This document shows, in pieces, positions 35,897-44,387 of a stretch of 64,000 bases of DNA; within the stretch, counting starts at the first letter, position 1; each line of letters starts with the position of its first letter. The notes below the pieces were generated by a model, which was not told the origin of the DNA, searched no databases, and saw only the letters and a list, made by a program, of their open reading frames with translations. A program made the translations under genes and the position numbers. Source of the stretch: Pedobacter arcticus A12 (GTDB lineage Bacteria > Bacteroidota > Bacteroidia > Sphingobacteriales > Sphingobacteriaceae); NCBI RefSeq assembly GCF_000302595.1, contig NZ_JH947125.1:1-64000 (forward strand), given 5' to 3'.

Positions 35897-37482
35897 AACG
35901 TTTCGCCCAACTCATCCAACAGCTGGAACTTAGCAATAAAACCAACGATAAAATTAGCGCTTTAGTCGACTACTTTAACGAAGCCGATGACAAAGATAAA
36001 ATTTGGGTAATCGCTTTGTTTACTGGTAAAAAGCCAAAGCGCCCTATTAAATCTTCCTTGTTAAAATATTGGGCTATTGATATTGCAGATATACCTGAGT
36101 GGCTTTTTACAGAAAGCTATTCGAACGTTGGCGATTTAAGCGAAACCATCGCTCTGCTTTTACCTCCAGCGGAACATCAATCTGATTTGCATTTGTACGA
36201 GTGGATTGAAAATCTCCAAAATTTAGAAGGCAAAGATGATGAAACTAAAAAAGATTTTATTTTAACGGCGTGGAACAGTTTAGAAACCAACGAGCGGTTC
36301 ATTTTTAATAAGCTTATTTCTGGCAATTTTAGAATCGGAATCTCCTCGAAAAATCTGGTTAATGCGTTGGCGAAGCAGAGTGGTTTGGAAAGCGTTCAAA
36401 TTACCCACAGCATTATGGGGAAATGGGATCCATATGTCATGACTTTCTCCGATTTAATCAACGGCGAACATGTGAATACCGATAATTCCTGGCCTTATCC
36501 CTTTTGCTTGGCTTATGCTTTAGACACGGAACCAGAAAATTTGGGAGAAATCTCTAATTGGCAGGCAGAATGGAAATGGGATGGTATCCGCGGACAAATT
36601 GTGAAACGCAACGGCGAGTTGTTTATTTGGAGCAGGGGCGAAGAATTAGTGACCGAACAGTTTCCGGAACTTCATTTTTTAGTGGATGTTTTGCCAGATG
36701 GTGTAGTCATCGATGGAGAGATTTTGGCAGTTAAAGACAAAGCGGTATTGTCTTTCAGTACTTTGCAACAGCGGTTAAACCGTAAAAATATAACAAAGAA
36801 AGAGTTGGAAAGCGCACCCATTGGTTTCTTCGTTTACGATTTGTTGGAGTTTGAAGGCATTGATTTCCGCGAACATCCTTTAAGCGAACGGAGGAAAATT
36901 TTAGAAAACATCATCGGGAAATTAGATGCAGATAATGTACTACTATCCGAGGTGGTAGAATGTGATTCTTGGGAACAACTGGCGACAGAAAGACAAAAAT
37001 CACGGGAGTTAAACAGCGAAGGCATCATGCTGAAAAAGCGTGATTCGCATTACCACGCTGGTCGTAAACGTGGCGACTGGTGGAAGTGGAAAGTGAATCC
37101 GTACACTGTTGATGCCGTGATGATTTATGCGCAAAAAGGAAGCGGTCGGCGGGCAAATTTTTTCACGGATTATACTTTTGCCGTTCGTGATGGAGAAAAT
37201 TTAGTAACGATTGCTAAGGCTTATTCTGGTTTAACCGATAAAGAAATTAAGGAAGTCAACTCATTTGTCAACAAAAACGCAATCGAAAAATTTGGTCCTG
37301 TGCGTACCGTAAAACCCGAATTAGTTTTCGAAATCGCTTTTGAAGGCATCGCGGAAAGCAAGCGACATAAAGCTGGCTTAGCTTTACGATTTCCTCGTAT
37401 TTTACGTTGGCGTAAAGACAAAAACGCTTCGGAAATTAATACGTTGCAAGATTTACAACAGCTTTTACAATCAACGTTATAG
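35893..37482 (+). CDS. ATP-dependent DNA ligase (ligase-associated repair set)
   Basis: 529 aa. N-terminal helical DNA-binding domain (1-200), then the adenylation domain with nucleotidyl Lys228 in EWKWDGIRGQ, motif III-like FFVYDLLEFEGID, SEGIMLKKRDS (motif IV region) and WWKWKVNP (motif V), and a C-terminal OB domain ending LRFPRILRWRKD. ATP-type ligases in bacteria act in accessory repair besides NAD-dependent LigA. No polymerase or phosphoesterase domain of LigD and no Ku gene is present, so this is the ligase/exonuclease/helicase/PdeM system rather than classical NHEJ. Confidence 0.93.
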   Translation: MKRFAQLIQQLELSNKTNDKISALVDYFNEADDKDKIWVIALFTGKKPKRPIKSSLLKYWAIDIADIPEWLFTESYSNVGDLSETIALLLPPAEHQSDLHLYEWIENLQNLEGKDDETKKDFILTAWNSLETNERFIFNKLISGNFRIGISSKNLVNALAKQSGLESVQITHSIMGKWDPYVMTFSDLINGEHVNTDNSWPYPFCLAYALDTEPENLGEISNWQAEWKWDGIRGQIVKRNGELFIWSRGEELVTEQFPELHFLVDVLPDGVVIDGEILAVKDKAVLSFSTLQQRLNRKNITKKELESAPIGFFVYDLLEFEGIDFREHPLSERRKILENIIGKLDADNVLLSEVVECDSWEQLATERQKSRELNSEGIMLKKRDSHYHAGRKRGDWWKWKVNPYTVDAVMIYAQKGSGRRANFFTDYTFAVRDGENLVTIAKAYSGLTDKEIKEVNSFVNKNAIEKFGPVRTVKPELVFEIAFEGIAESKRHKAGLALRFPRILRWRKDKNASEINTLQDLQQLLQSTL

Positions 37483-37574
37483 TAAAGAGATTCTTTAACC
37501 ACATAGGTTTTTATGGACGAGATGCAAAGCTTTTTTAATATGAAACGGGAAGAAAATAGATTTATTTAGTCCCA

Positions 37575-37601
37575 GCAGGGTTTCTCGATAGAGAACCCTG
37601 C
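37575..37601. repeat. Intergenic hairpin A
   Basis: GCAGGGTTTCTC pairs with GAGAACCCTGC around a short loop. Nearly perfect and not followed by a T run. One of two adjacent hairpins that, with the foldback element after them, fill the 333-bp gap between ligase and helicase. Confidence 0.6.
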
Positions 37602-37611
37602 GTTAAAAATA

Positions 37612-37643
37612 AAGCAGAGTCCCTGAAAAAGGAGACTCTGCTT
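37612..37643. repeat. Intergenic hairpin B
   Basis: AAGCAGAGTC pairs perfectly with GACTCTGCTT around a 12-base loop; 10 bp after hairpin A. No T run on either strand. Confidence 0.6.
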
Positions 37644-37654
37644 GGACAAAGGCG

Positions 37655-37756
37655 TTCGTCATTTCGACGCTAGGAGAAATCTCACAAGTTGAGTCTGCAT
37701 ACAGCATGTAATACCTATTTGTGAGATGTTTCACTATCGTTCAACATGACGAAATG
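37655..37756. repeat. Foldback (MITE/REP-like) intergenic element
   Basis: About 100 bp with inverted ends TTCGTCATTTCG and CATGACGAAATG and inner inverted arms AAATCTCACAA and TTTGTGAGAT. Its right half, CTATTTGTGAGATGTTTC then ACTATCGTTCAACAT, recurs in the gap at 18127-18241. No ORF, so any movement would need a transposase elsewhere. Confidence 0.65.
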
Positions 37757-37815
37757 TAAATGAAATCTCCTAACTTAATGACATTGCCCTATTTAATTCA
37801 AGTTTTAAATAATCT

Positions 37816-40305
37816 ATGGAGCTAACAAAAACCAAAGGCTATAAAAAAGTGAAGGCTTGGCTTAAAGCCGATAAAAAAAAGCCATTCAAGTTTCAAGAAG
37901 ATGCCTGGCAACATTATGCAGATGGATACAGCGGTTTGGTTAATGCGCCAACAGGATTCGGTAAAACCTATTCGCTGTTTTTGGCGGTGGTTATTGATGC
38001 TTTAAATCAGCCCAAAGCGAAAGGAAAAAAAGAAAAAGACCGATTGCAGTTGATTTGGATTACACCGCTTCGTTCTTTAGCTAAGGATTTGGCTAGGGCC
38101 ATGCGACAAACCTTGCTGGAATTAGAGTTGGATTGGATGGTGGGCGTTAGAAACGGCGATACATCGCAGGCAGAAAAGCTCCAGCAAAAAAAATCAATGC
38201 CCGAAATTTTGCTGATTACTCCAGAAAGTATTCATTTATTGTTGGCGCAAAAAAACTCTTCCACACTTTTTAAAAATCTGAAATGCATAGTTGCCGATGA
38301 ATGGCATGAGCTTTTGGGCAGCAAACGTGGCGTTTTGGTTGAGCTCGCTTTATCGCGGATTAAAGGTTTACAAAAGCAGGCAAATAATGAGGTTTTGCGG
38401 GTCTGGGGAATTTCAGCAACTATCGGGAATATTGAAGAAGCCATGCAGGTTTTAACTCCAAATGCAGAAAGTAAACGCATCATCATTAAAGCAGATTTAG
38501 AAAAGAAAATTGAGATTAAATCTATCCTTCCGGATGATATTGAAACTTTGCCTTGGTCGGGGCACCTCGGCTTAAAGCTGGCTTACAAACTCTTGCCCAT
38601 TATCGAAAAAAGTAAAACCACTTTAATTTTTATCAATACCCGTGGGCAAACGGAAATGTGGTATCAGCATTTACTGAATCTGGAACCAGAATTGGCAGGT
38701 CAACTCGCTATTCATCATGGCTCTATCGATTTTGAGTTGAGGAACTGGATTGAAGACGCTTTGCACACTGGTCAGCTGAAAGCGGTAATCGCCACTTCCT
38801 CTTTGGATTTGGGGGTGGATTTTAAACCCGTAGACACGGTGGTGCAAGTCGGTTCGCCAAAAGGCGTTGCCCGATTTTTACAACGAGCGGGTCGGTCCGG
38901 ACATTCGCCATACGAAACCTCCAAAATCTATTTTTTACCTACTCACGCTTTAGAATTAGTGGAAGCTGCGGCGATAAAAGAAGCGGCGAAAAACCTGGAT
39001 ATTGAAAGTAGAGAACCAGTAATTATGGTTTTTGATACGTTGATTCAATACTTGGTTACTTTGGCCATAGGCGATGGTTTCGACGATAAAATCATTTACG
39101 AAGAAATCAAAAACACCCACGCTTTCAACATGATTTTACCCGAAGAGTGGGATTGGGTTATGCGATTTATTACTTACGGCGGAGAAAGTTTGACTGCATA
39201 CCCCGAGTTTAAAAAAGTAGAAAAAGACGAAGAAGATGGTTTGTGGAAAGTTAAAAGCCGGCAACTGGCCATGCGTCACCGTTTGCATATTGGAACTATT
39301 GTGAGCGATGCCATGTTAAAGGTCAAATTTTTATCTGGCGGATACATTGGCATGGTTGAAGAATATTTTTTAAGTCGGTTAAAACCCGGAGATAATTTCC
39401 GTTTGGCGGGAAGGGTTTTGGAGTTTGTGCAGGTAAAAGACATGACCGTAATTGTTCGATTGAGCAAAAAGAAGAATGCCATTTCGCCAAGTTGGTTAGG
39501 CGGGCGTTTGCCGTTATCATCAAACCTTGGAGCGGTTTTACGTAAAAAATATAACGAAGCGTTAGACGAAAATCAGCAAGATGAAGAATTAAAAATCATG
39601 CGTCCATTGTTTCAATTGCAAGAAAAACGTTCTCACGTCCCAAAAAACGACGAACTTTTGATTGAGCTCATCAATAACCGAGAAGGATTTCATTTGTTCG
39701 CTTATCCATTTGAAGGGCGTTTGGTTCACGAGGTTCTGGCGGCGTTGGTCGCTTACCGCTTAAGTAAATTATTACCGATTACTTTTTCCATTGCGATGAA
39801 TGATTATGGTTTTGAGCTTTTGAGTGATATCGAAATCCCGATGGATGATTCGATTGCTTACGACGTTTTTTCTCCAAAAAATTTAACGCAGGATATCACT
39901 TTAAGTATAAATTCTACGGAAATGGCGAGGCGTAAATTTAGAGATATCGCTTGCATTTCGGGATTGGTTTTTCAAGGCTACCCCGGGAAATACGTCGCGA
40001 ATAAACATTTGCAGTCATCTGCAGGTTTGTTTTTCAATGTTTTTAGCGATTTCGACAAACATAATTTACTTTTACGGCAGGCTTATGACGAGGTGTTTTA
40101 CCAACAATTGGAAGAACCTAGACTGGTTGCGGCATTAGAGCGAATTCAGAAATCAAACATCATCATTACACATCCAAACAGTTTTACACCGCTATCTTTT
40201 CCGATTAAAGTGGATAGTTTAAGAGAAAGCATGAGCTCCGAAGCTTTGGAAGAGCGCATCGCTAGGATGAAAGCAGATTCGGATAGGAAGTTAGAGGGGA
40301 GTTAA
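37816..40305 (+). CDS. Ligase-associated DEXH-box helicase (Lhr-like)
   Basis: 829-aa superfamily 2 helicase. Motif I APTGFGKTYS, motif Ia ITPLRSLAKDLARA, motif II ADEWHELLGSKRG (DEWH), motif III GISATIGN, motif V ATSSLDLGVDF, motif VI LQRAGRSGHSP, then an Lhr-type winged-helix and C-terminal core region. Members of this group accompany the ligase and exonuclease above in Bacteroidota and Proteobacteria. A 333-bp gap with repeats separates it from the ligase, so it may have its own promoter despite the same orientation. Confidence 0.93.
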   Translation: MELTKTKGYKKVKAWLKADKKKPFKFQEDAWQHYADGYSGLVNAPTGFGKTYSLFLAVVIDALNQPKAKGKKEKDRLQLIWITPLRSLAKDLARAMRQTLLELELDWMVGVRNGDTSQAEKLQQKKSMPEILLITPESIHLLLAQKNSSTLFKNLKCIVADEWHELLGSKRGVLVELALSRIKGLQKQANNEVLRVWGISATIGNIEEAMQVLTPNAESKRIIIKADLEKKIEIKSILPDDIETLPWSGHLGLKLAYKLLPIIEKSKTTLIFINTRGQTEMWYQHLLNLEPELAGQLAIHHGSIDFELRNWIEDALHTGQLKAVIATSSLDLGVDFKPVDTVVQVGSPKGVARFLQRAGRSGHSPYETSKIYFLPTHALELVEAAAIKEAAKNLDIESREPVIMVFDTLIQYLVTLAIGDGFDDKIIYEEIKNTHAFNMILPEEWDWVMRFITYGGESLTAYPEFKKVEKDEEDGLWKVKSRQLAMRHRLHIGTIVSDAMLKVKFLSGGYIGMVEEYFLSRLKPGDNFRLAGRVLEFVQVKDMTVIVRLSKKKNAISPSWLGGRLPLSSNLGAVLRKKYNEALDENQQDEELKIMRPLFQLQEKRSHVPKNDELLIELINNREGFHLFAYPFEGRLVHEVLAALVAYRLSKLLPITFSIAMNDYGFELLSDIEIPMDDSIAYDVFSPKNLTQDITLSINSTEMARRKFRDIACISGLVFQGYPGKYVANKHLQSSAGLFFNVFSDFDKHNLLLRQAYDEVFYQQLEEPRLVAALERIQKSNIIITHPNSFTPLSFPIKVDSLRESMSSEALEERIARMKADSDRKLEGS

Positions 40306-40487
40306 AAGTGTAAAGTTAAGCGTTAAAAGTCCTGAACGGCTGATTGAAGTGCCAAATTACGAAGTGACACTTTAAACATCGGCACAACCTAATGAAATCC
40401 TACATAATTTTAGCGCACTAATAAAACTCATAAGTAAACCAGAAAAGCAATTTAAACTTTCTACTTTAAACTTTCCACTTTTTAAGA

Positions 40488-41126
40488 ATGACCATCAACA
40501 GCCACGGAGAAGAATTGATTTTAGATCAGGAACGAGCAATCTATTTACCAAAAAACAAGCTCTTGGCGATCTCTGATTTGCATTTAGGAAAGTCGGCACA
40601 TTTTAGGCAGGCGGGTGTTCCCGTTCCTGCAACGGTTGCTCAACAAGATTTAAGCAGGTTGGATGCAATTCTACAAAAATATAAACCCAACACTTTGCTA
40701 ATTAACGGCGATATGTTCCATCATGGCTTAAACACGGATATCGATGAATTTCATCAGTGGCGAAGGAAGTATCAACAAACTAATTTTTTATTGGTTAAGG
40801 GAAATCACGACAGATTAGCAAACGCAGATTATGCTTCCATGGATATTGAAATTCACGAACCCAGCTTTTGTGTAGGTCCGTTCTGTTTTATCCACGATGC
40901 ACCAAAATGCACCGAAGAAGAACTGTATCCCATCAGCGGACATATTCATCCTGGCGTAACGATTGTTGGCAGGGCCAAGCAACGGTTAAAATTCCCTTGT
41001 TTTTATTTCGGAAAAGATTATGCAGTAATGCCGGCATTTAGCGTTTTCACAGGCTTGTATAACATCAAACCTAAAAAAGAAGAGCAGGCTTATGCGGTTA
41101 CAAAGGAAAGTGTGGTGAAGATATAG
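40488..41126 (+). CDS. pdeM: Ligase-associated DNA damage response endonuclease PdeM
   Basis: 212-aa calcineurin-like metallophosphoesterase. Metal motifs in order: ISDLHLGKSAHFRQAG, LINGDMFHHG, VKGNHDRL and ISGHIHPGV. The sequence DLHLGKSAHFR next to GVPVP is typical of the PdeM group that travels with the ligase, exonuclease and helicase. Last gene of the four-gene repair set; the 182 bp before it hold only low-complexity sequence with repeated TTTAAACTTT-like words. Confidence 0.9.
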   Translation: MTINSHGEELILDQERAIYLPKNKLLAISDLHLGKSAHFRQAGVPVPATVAQQDLSRLDAILQKYKPNTLLINGDMFHHGLNTDIDEFHQWRRKYQQTNFLLVKGNHDRLANADYASMDIEIHEPSFCVGPFCFIHDAPKCTEEELYPISGHIHPGVTIVGRAKQRLKFPCFYFGKDYAVMPAFSVFTGLYNIKPKKEEQAYAVTKESVVKI

Positions 41127-41182
41127 GTGATACGGAGATTAAACACCTATAGCATATTTAATCTTTTAAAAGCTCTTGAATC

Positions 41183-41266
41183 TCAGCTTTTAAAGAAACT
41201 TTCTACTTCTAAAATAGCATCTAGGATATCGAAAAGCCAAATCTGTATATTATTATTATTATCCAT
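41183..41266 (-). pseudogene. Truncated HepT-like (HEPN) toxin gene start
   Basis: The ATG at 41266 overlaps the stop of the nucleotidyltransferase frame (ATGGATAA), the usual mntA-hepT arrangement. The frame reads MDNNNNIQIWLFDILDAILE and stops after 27 residues, matching only the first helix of HEPN/DUF86 proteins (xxWLxDILxAIxExExF). The rest of the HEPN domain, including its RxxxxH active site, is absent; the downstream bases run into the pdeM end. The module is dead in its present form. Confidence 0.55.
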
Positions 41267-41557
41267 ATACCAATTGCTTCTGCTGATTTACTGATTTTTT
41301 AAAATATGGGTTTTTAATAGCTTTCTCTTCCAATAAATCGATTGGCTTTTTAAGTAGTTCTTGAAGAGAAAATTTGAAGTCAAAATAATTGTCAGCATAA
41401 TCTTCAACTGGAATGTTGGCAAAATCAACAATCAAATCAATATCGCTTTCCGAATTGTAGTTTTCGGTTAACACAGAACCAAATGCATGTAATGTCTTAA
41501 CTTGTGTAACTTACAAAGTTTATAAATATCAGGAATAAATACCTTTAGCCTTTCCAT
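41259..41557 (-). pseudogene. Frameshifted MntA-like minimal nucleotidyltransferase
   Basis: Starting at the ATG at 41557 the frame gives MERLKVFIPDIYKLCKLHK and then runs off family. A missing base near 41500 shifts frame; the next frame continues KTLHAFGSVLTENYNSESD and the catalytic GSx10DxD pattern (SDIDLIVDF), ending KQLVYG. Repaired, it would be about 99 aa, the normal size for MNT-domain antitoxins that AMPylate HEPN toxins. The intact-looking downstream piece (41259-41474) has only a GTG start and lacks the GS motif, so it should be inactive. Confidence 0.7.
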
Positions 41558-41632
41558 TTGTGCTTTATTTATCAGCTACTTTACAATTTTTTGAGGATAG
41601 TAACTCGATAACTAATAACGAGTATTATAAAT

Positions 41633-42502
41633 CTAGGTCCCCAAAAACACCAACCATCCAAAATAAACCAACATCATCACGCCACTAATCAACGTCATCC
41701 GCATTGCGTTGACAAAATTTGCATTTTTCGTATCCTTCAAAACTTGTAAAAACCACCAAATAAAGTAAGCCAGAATAGGCAAGGAACAAATTGCAAAAAC
41801 GTAAAAATTCAATAATTTACCGGCTAACATCCAATAATAAAACATCAAGCTTAAGCCGATGAAAAATACCGTGGCAGAAAAAATAAAAGAGCCTTTATAA
41901 CCCAACAATAAACTCAAAGTATGGTCGCCTCTTTTGCCGTCCTCCTCATGCTGATAAATTTGTGTTAGCGGATACGATGCACCAATTAAGCAGGAAGAAA
42001 TCAAACAGGCTATAAAATCTTCCGAATAAAAACCTACAATTGGCGAGGTGATTGCGGTAAAACACATATAATAAACAAAGCCCCCCTGGAAAATAAATAC
42101 CACTAAAAAGCTAACAATAGGATATTTTTTCAACCGCACAGACGGATGACTGTAAGCTTTTGATAGAAGATTATAAATCAAAATACAAACACAGAATTTT
42201 ATATTTACCAGCAAAGCAAGCAACACCGCAATCCATTCCAAGCAAATTGACGTAATATATAATGTACGGTTTACTTTTGGAGGTGTTTTTATAAGAGCTA
42301 TACTTCCTTCGTCTTTATCAAAATAGCTATTATAACCATTACTTGCTGGGTAAACTAAAAAATGAAGAATAAAAAAAACCAGTACGGCATTAGTATTGTT
42401 AACAATGGGTACGGTAGCCAATGCAAACAAAAAAACGGGGAGTAATAGTAAAGAAAAGGGTAAGCGTAGGTGTAATAAAACGCTCCTAAAATTTTTATTC
42501 AT
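41633..42502 (-). CDS. UbiA-family prenyltransferase
   Basis: About 289 aa with eight or nine hydrophobic helices. First Asp-rich motif in SNGYNSYFDKDEGSI (usual form NxxxDxxxD; the second Asp is displaced) and a second polar motif around YSHPSVRLKKYP. UbiA enzymes attach prenyl chains to aromatic or other acceptors. It is divergent from the type III PKS gene with only 39 bp between the ATGs, and that pairing suggests it prenylates the polyketide-derived product. Start at ATG 42502 rather than the TTG one codon earlier. Confidence 0.85.
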   Translation of the reverse strand: MNKNFRSVLLHLRLPFSLLLLPVFLFALATVPIVNNTNAVLVFFILHFLVYPASNGYNSYFDKDEGSIALIKTPPKVNRTLYITSICLEWIAVLLALLVNIKFCVCILIYNLLSKAYSHPSVRLKKYPIVSFLVVFIFQGGFVYYMCFTAITSPIVGFYSEDFIACLISSCLIGASYPLTQIYQHEEDGKRGDHTLSLLLGYKGSFIFSATVFFIGLSLMFYYWMLAGKLLNFYVFAICSLPILAYFIWWFLQVLKDTKNANFVNAMRMTLISGVMMLVYFGWLVFLGT

Positions 42503-42541
42503 CAAAAATTAATATTTAATAAAATTAGAAAAATAGATTAG

Positions 42542-43648
42542 ATGAGGAGCATTATTTCGGCAATTGGCACCAGTAACCCTTCCAATAAATTTTCTCAAGA
42601 ACAGATTTTTGAGTTCATGAAAGAAGCGCATCAACTGGACGGCGAAAATGCTCGCAGACTGCATAAACTGTATCAGGTTTCTGGAATTGAGCATCGTTAT
42701 TCTGTTTTAAATGATTTTGGCGCTGGTAAAGGGAATTACGAATTTTTTGGAAACGAAGCTGGTCTGGAGCCTTTCCCAACCACAGCCCAACGTGGTGATA
42801 TTTTCCAAAAAACAGCATTAAATTTATGCCTTTCGGCGATTGATCATTGCTTTGCCAAAATAAAAAGCTTTGATGTTAAACAAATTACCCACCTTATCAC
42901 GGTAAGTTGTACTGGAATGTACGCCCCGGGTTTAGATATTGAAATAGTAGAAAATTTAGGCTTAAAGCCGAATGTTGAACGTACCTGCATTAACTTTATG
43001 GGATGTTATGGCGCTTTTAATGCGCTGAAAGTTGCAGATTATATTTGCAAAGCAGAACCGAAAGCGAAGGTTTTAATTGTAGATGTGGAGCTTTGTACTT
43101 TGCATTTCCAAAAAGAAAACACTTTGGATAATTGGTTGGCAAATTCGCTTTTTGCCGATGGCGCATCTGCTATGTTAGTACAAAATGAAACCTATGCTGA
43201 GGAAAAATTGTTTGAAATCGATACCTTTTATACCGAAGTAGTCACTGAAGCCAGAAACGAAATGGCCTGGAAAATTGGGAACCATGGTTACCAAATGCAA
43301 CTGACTAATAAGGTTTCTAAACAGATAAAATCGGGCATTAAAGGTGTTGCCGAAAAATTGCTAGAAAAAGCGCAATTGACATTTGATGATATTGAGGCCT
43401 ACGCCATTCACCCTGGCGGGAGAAAAATTTTGGAAGTTTGTGATGAAGTTTTTGATTTGGATGCAAATCAAAGTGAAGCGAGTTATGAGGTGCTCAAAAA
43501 CTACGGCAACATGTCGTCCACCACCATTATATTCGTATTGGAGGAGCTGAGCAGAAAGGCATCGCCACAAGAATCCGGTAAAAATATTTTAAGTTTTGCA
43601 TTTGGTCCGGGATTAACGTTTGAAAGTATGATTTTAAAATATGCCTGA
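42542..43648 (+). CDS. Type III polyketide synthase
   Basis: 368-aa chalcone/stilbene-synthase-fold enzyme that extends an acyl-CoA starter with malonyl-CoA and cyclises it without a carrier protein. Catalytic triad Cys155 (INFMGCYGAFNALK), His290 (YAIHPGGRKIL) and Asn323 (NYGNMSS); the spacings match plant chalcone synthase (Cys164, His303, Asn336). Also FADGASAMLV and the C-terminal FGPGLTFES signature. Product class cannot be read from sequence; relatives make alkylresorcinols or pyrones. Stop overlaps the methyltransferase start by 8 bp. Confidence 0.94.
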   Translation: MRSIISAIGTSNPSNKFSQEQIFEFMKEAHQLDGENARRLHKLYQVSGIEHRYSVLNDFGAGKGNYEFFGNEAGLEPFPTTAQRGDIFQKTALNLCLSAIDHCFAKIKSFDVKQITHLITVSCTGMYAPGLDIEIVENLGLKPNVERTCINFMGCYGAFNALKVADYICKAEPKAKVLIVDVELCTLHFQKENTLDNWLANSLFADGASAMLVQNETYAEEKLFEIDTFYTEVVTEARNEMAWKIGNHGYQMQLTNKVSKQIKSGIKGVAEKLLEKAQLTFDDIEAYAIHPGGRKILEVCDEVFDLDANQSEASYEVLKNYGNMSSTTIIFVLEELSRKASPQESGKNILSFAFGPGLTFESMILKYA

Positions 43649-44336
43649 TTTTAGCCACAGAAGTACCGAGGAAGAAATAATGGACAATTTCGCACTGCCA
43701 TCAGCGGAGATTGACCCTGTTTTGGCAGAGTTAGAGACCATCAATAAACTGTTAGGCGGTTTTTCTGTTTTTTACGATGCTTTTAAAAAGCTCAATATCA
43801 GAAACGGAGACGTGATTTGTGACTGGGGCTGTGGTGGTGGCGATAGCCTTAAAGTATTGGATAAATATTTTAGAGAACAAAATATAAAACTCAATTTTGT
43901 AGGCGTAGATGCAACCGAATCCGCAGTACAATATGCAGTTCGAGCAAGTAAAAATTACCCGGGTTTAAGTTTTCGTTTGGCTGATGTTTTAAAAGAACCA
44001 TTTAAAGAAAATGAGTTTGATGTAGTCATCAGCTCTCTTTTTACACATCATTTTGACGATGAAGCATGGGTAGCTCTGGTTAAAAAAATGCTACATGCTT
44101 CAAAAAAAGCAGTGATTATTAATGATTTGCACCGCCATCCGCTGGCTTATCATTCTATTGGCTGGTTAACGCAATTGTTTTCCAAATCGCCAATGGTAAA
44201 GCATGACAGTAAGTTATCTGTTTTACGAAGTTTTAAAAGACAGGAATTAAAAACGCTTTTACAAAAAGTTGGCGCAAAAGATTACAGCATTAAATGGATG
44301 TGGGCTTTTAGGTGGCAGGTTGTTATCCATAAATAG
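43641..44336 (+). CDS. SAM-dependent class I methyltransferase
   Basis: 231 aa. SAM-binding motif I ICDWGCGGGDSLKVLD, an acidic residue in FVGVDATESAV (motif post I), and FDVVISSLFTHHFDDE (motif II-III region). Starts inside the PKS gene by 8 bp (an internal ATG at 43680 is also possible), so it is translationally coupled and almost surely modifies the PKS product, by analogy with BpsB and SrsB. O- or C-methylation cannot be told. Confidence 0.9.
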   Translation: MPDFSHRSTEEEIMDNFALPSAEIDPVLAELETINKLLGGFSVFYDAFKKLNIRNGDVICDWGCGGGDSLKVLDKYFREQNIKLNFVGVDATESAVQYAVRASKNYPGLSFRLADVLKEPFKENEFDVVISSLFTHHFDDEAWVALVKKMLHASKKAVIINDLHRHPLAYHSIGWLTQLFSKSPMVKHDSKLSVLRSFKRQELKTLLQKVGAKDYSIKWMWAFRWQVVIHK

Positions 44337-44387
44337 GATTTTTAGGGCTTAAAGCTTAAAGCTGATGTGACGAATTAATAAATACAG

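Noticed and set aside
34841-41126. Classical NHEJ (LigD/Ku) locus
   Set aside because: No Ku gene, no polymerase domain on the ligase; the set matches ligase-associated exonuclease, helicase and PdeM instead.
41259-41474. Intact 71-aa nucleotidyltransferase gene
   Set aside because: The only start is a GTG inside the GS...DxD active site; the true front half is found upstream in another frame, so this is the tail of a broken gene.
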